The notes under the pieces were generated by a model. The model was given only the letters and a program-made list of their open reading frames with translations. It was not told where the DNA came from and made no database searches. A stretch of 64,000 nt of DNA from JBBIJO01 sp037445895 (GTDB lineage Bacteria; Bacteroidota; Ignavibacteria; Kapaibacteriales; UBA2268), in contig JBBIJO010000005.1 in the NCBI GenBank assembly GCA_037445895.1, positions 89,981 to 153,980 on the forward strand. The letters run 5' to 3'. The translations under genes and the position numbers were made by a program. Shown here in pieces: positions 1-9,386 of this stretch. How positions within the stretch are numbered: position 1 is the first letter of the stretch; each line of letters starts with the position of its first letter.

Positions 1-2133
1 AGAATCCTTTTGTCCAACTAAATAAGGAAATGTTCTGTTGGCTGTAATTTTAAATTCACCCAATTCTTTCTTTATTACAGAAATATTGTCTGAATAATTT
101 CCAAAATTTTTGGCAAAAACCAACGAAGTGCTTGTATCGCCAACACAGATTTTGCCAAAGTTTATCGTATCCTGTGAAAGCTTTAATTTAGGGATAAAAG
201 CGTTAATTGTTAATAAGACTGCTACAGTTTGCCTTTGCCCTCTCGTTGACGTCATATCATTATTTTTAATAAGCAATTTAGTTGATATTGTGCCTTCAAA
301 ATCAGAGTCAATATCGATAACTAAAGTATCGGTATTTTTAGGTAAAATAAAATTGCTTTGTAATGGTTTCCCCGATTTCCATCCAATGATAGACAAACTC
401 GTCGGTTTTGGGCTAAAAGAAAAGTCTTCGAACCTTAAAGTATCGTTTCCACCATTCTGAATCGGTATGAAAATTCTTTGCAAATCGCATATAAAATTGA
501 AAGACAGAATCGTATCGACAAGAATAATGGGCGATTTACCGTAAATCTTAACCGTAATAAAGCGAGAAGTATCGCAAGGATATAAAAAAAATTGGAAGCG
601 TGAACTAGTCCAACCTGTGTCGTTTGCTACAGCAGAAAACACTAATGGATTAGGAGCATTTTGTATCAAACTTATAGGCAAAGTATTTTTCAGAGTTATA
701 CCGTTACTTCCGCTTATCTTTGATGCCGCAATAATTTTTTCACCTGACGACCTCACGGAAACGTTCATCGACTTCTCGTAAGTCTGACCACATTTAGCAT
801 TATCAAACACAATTAATGTATCGGGCAAAGAAACAGTAGATTCAACTCCATTCCCTCCGAGGGAGACCGAGATTGGCGATTGATAAGAGGTTGTGATGTC
901 GAGATTAGCATTCCGACGTCCGCTGTTCATCGGTTTGAAAGCAATAATGATTCGAATAGAATCACAGGATTGAATAAAACCTGAACTACCGGGGCTAACA
1001 ATAGCAAATTCTTGTGTATTCCCGCTCAAACTCAAAGCAATTGTTGCATCGCTAAAATTTATATTAAAAAACCATAAGGTATCGAATTTAGTGTTTCCGA
1101 TACAAACATCTCCAAAATTCAAAGCAGTTTTATTTATCGACCCAATTGGATTCGATAATTTATAGATACCTTCGCCAACAACCCAACCATTATTTTCAGA
1201 TATAAACCAAAGGTCGTCTAAATTCCCCGATTCAATGCCACAATTCCTTTTCACCCAAACGGAACCACCATTAGAAGTATAATATACTTCTCTATTATAC
1301 CCACAAGCCCATCCTTTGTATGAATCGATTAAAAACGTTCCGAACATTGGAACCCCTGTCCGGAAATTATTCCACGAAGCACCATTATCGGTAGTAAAAC
1401 GCATACCTCCATCATTACCTCCACCTGTACAAGTTGTTCCTGCGTAAGGAACAAGAAACGAAGAGCCGGAATACGTAATTTCCTCTTGCCAAAGATTTGG
1501 ACCAGAGTTAGCAAAAACATTCCAAGTTCTGCCGCTATCGGAAGTAATCCAAATCCGCCCACTACTGGTCGCATATCCAATCCCATTCGGATAAAGAAGG
1601 ACATCGGTCATTCCACTGTTATCTTCGGAACCCAAAAATACCGTCCAACTATTTCCTCCATCAGTAGTTAACCAGAAGTGTTGGCGACGACCGCCACAAC
1701 CATCTCCAACAACCATCCCATAGTTTTCATTCAAAAAGTAGCAACCCCAAAATGTTGTTGTATCCGAAGTGCCGGCTGGAGTAACGTCGGTCCAAGTTTG
1801 ACCCCCATCGGTCGATTTAAAAATTCCATCCACACCGGATGTATAGCCCGTTGTAAGGGTTGGGAAATGAATACTTTCAAGGTGGTATGCGTTCAGAACT
1901 GTTGAACCCCGCCACGAGTTGCCACCATCAGTAGTAAAAGCTACTCTACCATTGAATCCACACACCCAACCATAATTCGAATTGGATGGATAAAAATAAA
2001 CATCCAACCAGTAATTGTTTGAATAAGGCGACGGAATGTTGGTTACTTTTCCCCACCGTTGTGGTAAAATAAATGACGAAGGAATAGTCAGAATGGCAAA
2101 AATAATAAGTATATTTATCCTAAACACTTTCAT
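1..2133 (-). CDS. Secreted beta-propeller / Hydin-like repeat protein, 3' end outside window
   Basis: The reading frame is open from an ATG at 2131-2133 to the window edge (711 codons, no stop seen), so the C-terminus is missing. Residues 1 to about 24 look like a signal peptide (MKVFRINILIIFAIL). Residues about 60-330 carry at least six BNR/Ycf48-type loops of the form TTDGGNSW, STDGGQTW, TSDSGRTW, which mark a sialidase-like propeller. From about residue 335 the sequence changes to repeated 'choice-of-anchor D'/Hydin-like Ig modules (LNFGDVCIGN near 337, INFGKICVGD near 660). This layout is typical of large surface proteins in T9SS-bearing lineages, and a C-terminal sorting domain would be expected beyond the edge, but that is inference. 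A TAAATTTG box (complement of 2154-2161) may be its promoter -7 element. Substrate or ligand unknown. Confidence 0.85.
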   Translation of the reverse strand, partial: MKVFRINILIIFAILTIPSSFILPQRWGKVTNIPSPYSNNYWLDVYFYPSNSNYGWVCGFNGRVAFTTDGGNSWRGSTVLNAYHLESIHFPTLTTGYTSGVDGIFKSTDGGQTWTDVTPAGTSDTTTFWGCYFLNENYGMVVGDGCGGRRQHFWLTTDGGNSWTVFLGSEDNSGMTDVLLYPNGIGYATSSGRIWITSDSGRTWNVFANSGPNLWQEEITYSGSSFLVPYAGTTCTGGGNDGGMRFTTDNGASWNNFRTGVPMFGTFLIDSYKGWACGYNREVYYTSNGGSVWVKRNCGIESGNLDDLWFISENNGWVVGEGIYKLSNPIGSINKTALNFGDVCIGNTKFDTLWFFNINFSDATIALSLSGNTQEFAIVSPGSSGFIQSCDSIRIIIAFKPMNSGRRNANLDITTSYQSPISVSLGGNGVESTVSLPDTLIVFDNAKCGQTYEKSMNVSVRSSGEKIIAASKISGSNGITLKNTLPISLIQNAPNPLVFSAVANDTGWTSSRFQFFLYPCDTSRFITVKIYGKSPIILVDTILSFNFICDLQRIFIPIQNGGNDTLRFEDFSFSPKPTSLSIIGWKSGKPLQSNFILPKNTDTLVIDIDSDFEGTISTKLLIKNNDMTSTRGQRQTVAVLLTINAFIPKLKLSQDTINFGKICVGDTSTSLVFAKNFGNYSDNISVIKKELGEFKITANRTFPYLVGQKDS

Positions 2134-2358
2134 CTTTAAATAAAATAATTACTCAAATTTAAAAAAAATATAATTATGTAAAACGAAAACTTAAAATATC
2201 GGGATTATAATTAACAAACTTTTTACTTGTCAATTTGTTGTAGGAAGTAAATACTTTTCCTCTTCCGAAAAAGTGGAATGAATAAAGAATAAATTTTCTC
2301 ACAATAATTTAGGATAAGCAGTTACCGCCCCTTTCGCCGAGAATGAATGTATTTTGTA

Positions 2359-3384
2359 TCATAGGCTTTCAAAAAGTGAAACATAAGAAATATACCGTTC
2401 GTGACTTATTTTCCCACGTAGAACTGCCGATTTGACAGCACATTTTGGTTCGTGAGTGTGGCTACAAGGTTGAAATTTACACTTTTGGAAAAAAGGCTCG
2501 AAATCCCGGAAATAGAATTGCAATTCTTCTTTTGGAACACCCCATACTTCAAATTCTCGGAATCCAGGCGAATCTACTATTATTGCGTCTTCCCCTTTGT
2601 GGAACAATCGACTCGAAGTTGTCGTATGCTTTCCCCGACGGCTCCTTGTAATATCGTCCACTTTTTGAATATCCATTCCCAGCAACTTATTAATCAGAGT
2701 AGATTTCCCTACTCCGGAAACACCAGTTAAAAGAGTGGATTTCCCGCCGAGACTTTCTTCAACAGCATTTAGAGCAATGCCTTCTTTGGCAGAAATATAT
2801 AAAACTTTATATCCCAAATCCTCATAAATCTGAAAATCTTTTTTGAGCAAATTGAGGTCAACCAAATCGATTTTATTGATACAGATTATCGTTTCAAGAT
2901 TGCCATATTCAACAGCAACTAAGATTCTATCGAGCATTCGAAGATTATATTGTGGATGCATTGCCGAAAACATTATCATCACTTGTTGCATATTGGAGGC
3001 AATTATATCTTCGTGGTTTCCTAATATGGATTTTCGCATAAGAAAACTTGGTCGGTCCGCTACATATACGATTCTTCCAAACTCTTTTCCATCGGTTCCA
3101 AGTTGGGGGGCAACAAAAAATACAATATCCCCTACTGTAATTAGTGTTCTATGCTGATGTTTGACTTCAACAGTTCCAGAAAGCATACATTCAGTTAGCT
3201 TCCTTTGCCCATTTTCATTGAATTCCACTACATAATTTTTCCCTTTCGAAGAAATGACAATACCTTGCGACCAATTTTCTTTGATGTGCTTCTGTAATTT
3301 TACAAGAACACGGTTTTTACTTTTTTTTACTTTGGAGGATAGGAAACTATCAAATTTCTCGCCAAATTTTTCAAAGAAATCCAT
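2359..3384 (-). CDS. rsgA: Ribosome small subunit-dependent GTPase A
   Basis: This is a 341-residue circularly permuted GTPase that assists late 30S subunit maturation. The G motifs come in the permuted order expected for the family: NKID (G4) at 170-173, GVSGVGKST (G1) at 221-229, DSPG (G3) at 271-274. An N-terminal OB-fold region precedes them, and a zinc motif follows (C302, C307, H309, C315, spacing C-x4-C-x-H-x5-C). The frame is open upstream to 3492, but the extra 36 residues are hydrophobic and AT-rich and lie outside the family alignment, so the ATG at 3384 (MDFFEKFGEK) is preferred. It is transcribed divergently from recJ across a 148-bp gap. Confidence 0.93.
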   Translation of the reverse strand: MDFFEKFGEKFDSFLSSKVKKSKNRVLVKLQKHIKENWSQGIVISSKGKNYVVEFNENGQRKLTECMLSGTVEVKHQHRTLITVGDIVFFVAPQLGTDGKEFGRIVYVADRPSFLMRKSILGNHEDIIASNMQQVMIMFSAMHPQYNLRMLDRILVAVEYGNLETIICINKIDLVDLNLLKKDFQIYEDLGYKVLYISAKEGIALNAVEESLGGKSTLLTGVSGVGKSTLINKLLGMDIQKVDDITRSRRGKHTTTSSRLFHKGEDAIIVDSPGFREFEVWGVPKEELQFYFRDFEPFFQKCKFQPCSHTHEPKCAVKSAVLRGKISHERYISYVSLFESL

Positions 3385-3472
3385 ATTTAAATAAAATATT
3401 ATACAAAAACGAGTATAAATTAATAAAAAGTGTGAAATTTTTTGCACAGTCTGTAAAAAATTACACACAAAA

Positions 3473-3504
3473 TTTGGAAAACTCGAATTCATTTTGTAAT
3501 TTTG
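3473..3504 (+). promoter_or_regulatory. Bacteroidota-type promoter for recJ
   Basis: TTTG at 3473-3476 is followed after 20 bp by TAATTTTG at 3497-3504. This matches the known Bacteroidota sigma consensus (-33 TTTG, -7 TAnnTTTG). The predicted start is near 3510, giving a leader of about 23 nt before the recJ ATG. Confidence 0.7.
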
Positions 3505-3532
3505 TATCAGTTATGAAAAAGAGAAAAGAAAT

Positions 3533-5263
3533 ATGTTGGATTTTACCTGGAAATTTCGCAGCAATGCAGACGAGTCTGCCGTTCAGAACTTAACGAGTTC
3601 TTTGAAAGTCCCGAAGGGACTTGCGCGGGTACTTGTTTCTCGTGGCTTCAAAGATATCAAAGGGGTAAAGGATTTTTTTGAACCTTCGCTCGATAGCCTT
3701 TACGATCCTTTCCTGCTGAAAGATATGGACAAAGCCACGGAACGAATTCTTCGAGCTATTTATAATAAAGAACTCATATGTGTCCACGGCGACTACGATG
3801 TCGATGGTACTACAAGTACGGCGATGATACTTGAGTTTATTCGCTCACTTGGGGGCAAAGCTACATATCACATACCTGACCGTTTTCAAGAAGGCTATGG
3901 CATTATTCCTCCTACCATTGACCAAGCAAGAAAAAAGAATATAAGCTTGATTATTACTGTCGATGTTGGCATCACATCGGTAGAAGCAATTAATTATGCT
4001 AACACAGTTGGTATCGACACGATTATCTGCGACCACCACGAACCAGGCCCAGAACTTCCCCAGGCATTTGCCATACTCGACCCTTTACTTATCGATAGCG
4101 GATATCCCTTCAAACATCTTGCTGCCTGTGGTGTTGTCTTTAAACTAATACAAGGAATTTCTAAAAAATTGGGAATCGAAGAGCAAGCCTATAATTATTT
4201 GGATTACGTGGCTATTGCATCGGCAGCAGATATGGTTCCACTTGTTGATGAGAATAGAATTCTTTCCTTTTTCGGGCTTCAACAACTTAATAGAAAACCA
4301 CGGCCAGGAATCAAAGGGTTACTCTATTGCACAAATCTAAAACCGGGAAACTTAACAAACTCTAATATTATTTACTCATTAGCACCATTGATAAATGCAG
4401 CCGGACGTCTTGGCGACGCAATGCGCTCGGTCGAAATGATGATTCAACACGATGAAAATATCGCCTTCCAAATGGCTCAACAATTGGAACAAGATAATCG
4501 TATGAGACGGTTTTACGACGAAAAAACTTTCGACGAAGCAATTCCAATGGCTGAAAAGTTTTTAGCAAATGGCGACCGTCGCTGTTTAATTCTTCATAAA
4601 GACGATTGGCATGCCGGAGTCATTGGTATTGTTGCGTCTCGATTGGTTGACCGATTCAGAGTTCCAACTATCCTTTTGACAACTATGTATAATCTTGCAA
4701 AAGGCTCCGCCCGAAGTATTATCAATTTCGATATACATTCTGCTTTGAAAGAATGTGCTTCGTTTTTAGACGAGTTTGGAGGCCATAAGCACGCCGCAGG
4801 ATTATCCTTGAAACTTGAAAATTTGTCCGAGTTTACCGAATGTTTTAATGAAATCGCCAAGCGCCACATTACACCAGAAATGTTAGTTCCAGAAATAATT
4901 ATTGATGCCGAAATCAATCTTTCCGAACTTTCCCCTAAATTTTTTCAATATCTTCATAAATTTGCCCCTTTTGGATTCGAGAACCAAAAACCTATTTTCC
5001 TTGCTCGGGGTGTGCTATCAAAGAATGGCGTTAAAGCTTTCGGCTCGAACAGTATTAAGTTTCGCGCTATACAACCGATAAATATTAATGGAGGCAATAT
5101 ATTTTTCGAGATAGATGCAACAGGACAAAATCTAACGGATAAAATCCATCTAATAAGTAATGGGAAACCTTTCAACATCGTTTTTAATCTCGAAGAAATA
5201 AGTAACCAAAAACAACAAACCCAATTTCAGTTACGAATCCGAGACGTCAAAAGCGAACTCTAA
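3533..5263 (+). CDS. recJ: Single-stranded-DNA-specific exonuclease RecJ
   Basis: RecJ is a 5'-3' single-strand DNA exonuclease of the DHH phosphoesterase family, acting in RecF-pathway recombination and repair. The metal-binding motifs are present: HGDYDVDGTT at 85-94, DVGIT at 144-148, DHH at 167-169, and the DHHA1 GGHKHAAG motif near 417. The C-terminal region fits the RecJ OB domain. At 576 residues it has normal length. The ATG at 3533 follows a purine-rich stretch (gagaaaagaa). An earlier ATG at 3513 is in another frame. The stop is one base before the start of the following Dna2-like gene, so the two are almost certainly one transcript. Confidence 0.95.
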   Translation: MLDFTWKFRSNADESAVQNLTSSLKVPKGLARVLVSRGFKDIKGVKDFFEPSLDSLYDPFLLKDMDKATERILRAIYNKELICVHGDYDVDGTTSTAMILEFIRSLGGKATYHIPDRFQEGYGIIPPTIDQARKKNISLIITVDVGITSVEAINYANTVGIDTIICDHHEPGPELPQAFAILDPLLIDSGYPFKHLAACGVVFKLIQGISKKLGIEEQAYNYLDYVAIASAADMVPLVDENRILSFFGLQQLNRKPRPGIKGLLYCTNLKPGNLTNSNIIYSLAPLINAAGRLGDAMRSVEMMIQHDENIAFQMAQQLEQDNRMRRFYDEKTFDEAIPMAEKFLANGDRRCLILHKDDWHAGVIGIVASRLVDRFRVPTILLTTMYNLAKGSARSIINFDIHSALKECASFLDEFGGHKHAAGLSLKLENLSEFTECFNEIAKRHITPEMLVPEIIIDAEINLSELSPKFFQYLHKFAPFGFENQKPIFLARGVLSKNGVKAFGSNSIKFRAIQPININGGNIFFEIDATGQNLTDKIHLISNGKPFNIVFNLEEISNQKQQTQFQLRIRDVKSEL

Positions 5264-5264
5264 T

Positions 5265-8200
5265 ATGCTCGAAGAGGATAATATTGCAACTTTGCTAGTT
5301 GGATTAAACGAAGAAATTTCGAATCAAAACATAAAAGAAAGAGAGCTAATATACAATTACATCCTTTCTTTCAAAAATCTTTACCGACGATTTCTCGAAA
5401 ATATAACTCGTAACCAAAAACAATTTTTCCCGAATAACTACTCAAGAATTGCTTTTGTGGTTAACAAGTATAATCTTGATTCCAAAATAAAGAAGACATT
5501 ATTCTTTCTACAAAAAGTATTCAATAATCCACAAATAATCCAAAAAATTAATCAGTGGGATTTACAATTTATTGCAAAACTACTTTCGGAACTTATTTCA
5601 GCGTTTTACGATGAAAAAATATTACTAATCCAGGATATAAATTTAATTGCAAAGAATTCTAATCTTTCCAATCTTTATAACCGTATTCTTGCTAAACAAA
5701 CTGAACTTATTAATTTCCAAGGGTTAATTGTTGACCAAACTCTCGACAACACAGAACCTACTATTGTATGCTACGATGGAAACACTCAAATAATTATTAA
5801 ATGTTTCGAACATTGGCAAGAGCTACCCAAAGCACTCAAAAATGGAACTATTTTGAATTGTTTCGATTTGGAACAAATAAAGGATAATCTTTTTAAAACC
5901 ACTTTCAAATCATTGATTGTTGTAGAACCAGATTATTTGTATGACATTTCCGAAATATCGGAATCCTTTAGCAAAGATGGCTTCAACGCCTACCACTACT
6001 TTATCAATAAATATTACCCAAATAACTTTTCTTTCTATACTTTCGTTGGAAACATCGTTAATTACATTCTCGACGAATTACTGATTAAACCACAATCAAA
6101 TTTCGAAGAACTTTTCGAAACATCGTTAAAGAAAAAAATACTGCAGTTTCTTATTCTAAAAAAACATAACCCTAATATAATTGATGAAGTTAAAGAAAAA
6201 GTAATGCTCCATTTCGAGAATTTGAGTAAAATTATTCCACACCTCACAGAATTCAACAATCAAATAGAACCCACATTTTTTTCTGCCGACTATGGATTAA
6301 TCGGAAGAATGGACATACTTTTGGAAGAGAAAGGAAATTCTAACAGCAAAACTATTATCGAGCTTAAGTCTGGAAATTACCCCGAAGATCAGGTACGTTT
6401 TCAAACAAGTAACGGAACTTTTTTCTATTCTCCAATGTGGCACAGTCATTACGCTCAAACAATTGGTTATAATCTTCTTGCCGATTCAGTCTATCCAAAT
6501 AGGAAAGGCACTTCAATTATTCTTTATTCGAAAGACAGTCAAAGACCTTTGCGCGAAGCACCGAACGACATTAATCTCAAACGCGATTTTATAAAAGCAA
6601 GAAATTGGATTTACCTACTTGAACATCAAATTTCGAATAAAAATTATTCAATTTTTGAAACCCTCGAAAAAAAATTACCACAAACAAATAATGTTTCGGC
6701 AGATAAATTTATTACTCTTCGCGAAGTTCTTTCCTCTCTCAATTCCATCAGTAAAAAATTGTTATATCACTTTTGCACATTTATCTTAAATGAAGTAAAG
6801 TTTTCTAAAATTGGAGAATCGGAACAAAGCACCCGCTATGTTCAACGTTCACTTTGGATTGAAGCAACCGAAGAAAAAATCAACCAACAAAGCATTTTGA
6901 ACAATTTGCAATTAAAAATCGATAAATCCGATTTCAACAATTTCTATCTTTTTTTTCAAAGGACAGAACAAACTCCACTGCTTAGCTCAATACGCAAAGG
7001 AGACCCAATCGTTATTTATAATGAATCATTGTTTTCGAATCGAAGAGCTGCCCAACTTCTTAAAGGTGTTGTAAAGAAAATTGATTCCGAAAGAATAATA
7101 GTAACTCTAAGAAATAAATTAACCAATCAACTAATATTCGAAAATCAAAATGGCTGGACAATTGAACCTGATTATATCGATTCGCCAACACGATACCTCT
7201 ACCAATCTGTTTTTAAATTTCTTACTATCGAACCCAATAGAATAGATTTCTTACTAGGAAAATCGCCCCCCCAAAAGAATGATTCAATACCAAATTTACA
7301 TCTTATTGATAGAAGCAAATACCAACAAATTATTATAAATGCTCTTAAGTATTACCCTTATTACATAATACAGGGTCCACCCGGAACAGGTAAAACTCGA
7401 ATAATTGCAAAAGAACTCATTCGATTTTATTTTTATAATACAAATTCAAATATCCTTGTTCTCGCTTTTACTAACCGAGCAGTCGACGAAATCGCAGAAA
7501 CACTCAACCACAATCAAATGCAAAACCATTATCTTCGGCTTGGGAACAAAGAAACCTCTGAACTTGAAGAAAATATGATTTCTTACATTTCCGAAAGAAA
7601 TGATATCGAAACCATCGAAGCCCAAATAGAAAGCTCGAGGATTTTTCTCTCGACAGTTTTTTCAGTTTTGACCACCCCAGAAATCTTTAGCCTAAAGAAA
7701 TTTGATGTAGCAATTATCGACGAAGCTTCGCAAATCCTATTTCCGCATCTTGTTGGTATTTTAGCAGAAATTGATAAATTTATACTAATCGGGGACGAAA
7801 AACAATTACCTGCGGTCGTTCAACAAAATCCTGAATCCACAAAAGTCAACGACCACGATTTGATTTCGCTTGGTTTGAACGATTTAGCCATCTCTTATTT
7901 TGAATTTCTTGTGAATAATCTAAAAAAAATAGGACAAACAGATTGTATTTCGCTTTTGAACGAACAATCGAGGATGCACCCCTCGATTCTTGAGCCTGTT
8001 AATTTGATTTTTTACAATAATCAAATTAAGACTGCCAAGCATCGAGAATCTAACAAATATGTTCTCGAAATTGTTCAGGAATTCTTGAAATACATTGAAC
8101 TATCGGACGACTCAAGGATTATCTTTATTAATACTCCCACCGAATTTAATTCCAAAGTCAATCGAAAGCAAAGCAAATTAATTCAATTAATATCGAATTA

Positions 8201-8609
8201 TTTTGCTTATAAATTCAAAGATGAATTATCCGAAAATCACATTGGGATAATTTCGCCATATCGTTTGCAAAATGCAGAAATCTTTCGGATGCTCACCAAA
8301 GAACTTCGAGATAAAATCACAATCGACACCGTAGAACGCTTCCAAGGCTCCGAAAGAGAAATAATCCTACTTTCGTTACCATTCAATAGTCCTAATCAAA
8401 TTCTACAAACTTCGTCGCTGGCTACAACTCTCGAAGGAAAATTATTCGACAGGAAACTAAATGTCTCGCTTACACGTGCACGGGAATTATTAATTGTATT
8501 AGGCGATAAAAATTTGCTTAAAAGCACGCAAATTTATCTTGACTTTGTTGAATTCCTTGAGAAAAAGAACAGTATAATAAATTTTGAAAGATTGGAAAAA
8601 ATATATTAA
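5265..8609 (+). CDS. Dna2-like PD-(D/E)XK nuclease / SF1B helicase fusion
   Basis: This 1114-residue protein carries a nuclease domain and a superfamily 1 helicase. In the nuclease half, GRMDIL followed by IELKSG (E near 366) gives the D...ExK core of the RecB/Cas4 nuclease fold, and QTIGY downstream gives the Q-x3-Y motif typical of RecB-like nucleases. The helicase half has Walker A QGPPGTGKT (near 703), the DEAS form of Walker B (near 818), GDEKQLPAV (motif III, near 842), EQSRMHP and LTRARE (motif VI, near 1069). This order and the DEAS box fit the Dna2/Upf1-like SF1B group. The four iron-sulfur cysteines of Dna2/Cas4 are not apparent. It probably processes DNA ends or branched DNA with RecJ, whose gene ends one base upstream; that role is inferred from context. 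Confidence 0.85.
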   Translation: MLEEDNIATLLVGLNEEISNQNIKERELIYNYILSFKNLYRRFLENITRNQKQFFPNNYSRIAFVVNKYNLDSKIKKTLFFLQKVFNNPQIIQKINQWDLQFIAKLLSELISAFYDEKILLIQDINLIAKNSNLSNLYNRILAKQTELINFQGLIVDQTLDNTEPTIVCYDGNTQIIIKCFEHWQELPKALKNGTILNCFDLEQIKDNLFKTTFKSLIVVEPDYLYDISEISESFSKDGFNAYHYFINKYYPNNFSFYTFVGNIVNYILDELLIKPQSNFEELFETSLKKKILQFLILKKHNPNIIDEVKEKVMLHFENLSKIIPHLTEFNNQIEPTFFSADYGLIGRMDILLEEKGNSNSKTIIELKSGNYPEDQVRFQTSNGTFFYSPMWHSHYAQTIGYNLLADSVYPNRKGTSIILYSKDSQRPLREAPNDINLKRDFIKARNWIYLLEHQISNKNYSIFETLEKKLPQTNNVSADKFITLREVLSSLNSISKKLLYHFCTFILNEVKFSKIGESEQSTRYVQRSLWIEATEEKINQQSILNNLQLKIDKSDFNNFYLFFQRTEQTPLLSSIRKGDPIVIYNESLFSNRRAAQLLKGVVKKIDSERIIVTLRNKLTNQLIFENQNGWTIEPDYIDSPTRYLYQSVFKFLTIEPNRIDFLLGKSPPQKNDSIPNLHLIDRSKYQQIIINALKYYPYYIIQGPPGTGKTRIIAKELIRFYFYNTNSNILVLAFTNRAVDEIAETLNHNQMQNHYLRLGNKETSELEENMISYISERNDIETIEAQIESSRIFLSTVFSVLTTPEIFSLKKFDVAIIDEASQILFPHLVGILAEIDKFILIGDEKQLPAVVQQNPESTKVNDHDLISLGLNDLAISYFEFLVNNLKKIGQTDCISLLNEQSRMHPSILEPVNLIFYNNQIKTAKHRESNKYVLEIVQEFLKYIELSDDSRIIFINTPTEFNSKVNRKQSKLIQLISNYFAYKFKDELSENHIGIISPYRLQNAEIFRMLTKELRDKITIDTVERFQGSEREIILLSLPFNSPNQILQTSSLATTLEGKLFDRKLNVSLTRARELLIVLGDKNLLKSTQIYLDFVEFLEKKNSIINFERLEKIY

Positions 8610-8634
8610 TTTTCCTTTTTAAAATTTTAAATTA

Positions 8635-9378
8635 ATGAAAAAAATTTTCCAACATAGCTTTATTTTCCCAATCGTCTCTATTTTGCTGTATTCTTGCATA
8701 CAAAACCCCTTGAGCGAAAACAAAATCCTCGAAATTCATACAATTATCAAAATACAAGTCGATTCAAACAACAATCCTATACGAAAGTGCTTTTATAAAG
8801 AATATAACAATATGAATAAACTAATAAAATTCATTGAATATAATGAAGATGGCAATTATGTTTTGCATAACTACACACAAATTGCCGACAATTTGACCGA
8901 AGAGAAGTTATTTTATTACCAATCCAATGGAAGTTTAGATTCCCAAATGATTAACTACAATTTTTACACTCTGAATAATAAAATAGACAGAATAGTTACT
9001 CTAAATCATTTTGGCGATACAACAAAAGTTCAATTGTTTTCTTACGATTCTCTTGGGAACGTTGCCGTCGTAACAGAAGTTATTCCACAACTGAATATCG
9101 AATTTAAGACCAACTACTCATACATATATAACACAAGAGGGGAAATCCTCAAAATTTCTGTTCATAATACTTCGAATCCGAACAAAACTCGATTCGAAGA
9201 GTTTTCATACTTTCCGAACAACTCGACTATAAATCGTTCAGTTTACAATTCACTTGGGGAATTGCAAGAAGTCGTAACAATTTCCTACAATAAATCCGGA
9301 TTAATCATTTCCGAAACCTTCACTTCTCGCGAAGGACGTTTCCTTAAAAAATACCTTTATGAATATACTTTTCGATAA
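8635..9378 (+). CDS. Putative lipoprotein with YD/RHS-like repeats
   Basis: This 247-residue protein has a lipoprotein signal: basic N-terminus (MKKIF), hydrophobic stretch and LLYSC lipobox with Cys near residue 22. The mature part consists of short beta-rich repeats such as YDSLGN, YNTRGE and YNSLGE, which resemble single YD/RHS or MORN-like repeats. It starts 25 bp after the Dna2-like gene and may share its transcript, but no functional link can be read from the sequence. Its stop is 8 bp from the convergent T9SS gene. Function unknown. Confidence 0.7.
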   Translation: MKKIFQHSFIFPIVSILLYSCIQNPLSENKILEIHTIIKIQVDSNNNPIRKCFYKEYNNMNKLIKFIEYNEDGNYVLHNYTQIADNLTEEKLFYYQSNGSLDSQMINYNFYTLNNKIDRIVTLNHFGDTTKVQLFSYDSLGNVAVVTEVIPQLNIEFKTNYSYIYNTRGEILKISVHNTSNPNKTRFEEFSYFPNNSTINRSVYNSLGELQEVVTISYNKSGLIISETFTSREGRFLKKYLYEYTFR

Positions 9379-9386
9379 CCAAAAAC

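Noticed and set aside
5265..8609. Fe-S cluster in the Dna2-like nuclease
   Set aside because: Cysteines are few and scattered; the C...C-x2-C-x5-C pattern of Dna2/Cas4 was not seen.
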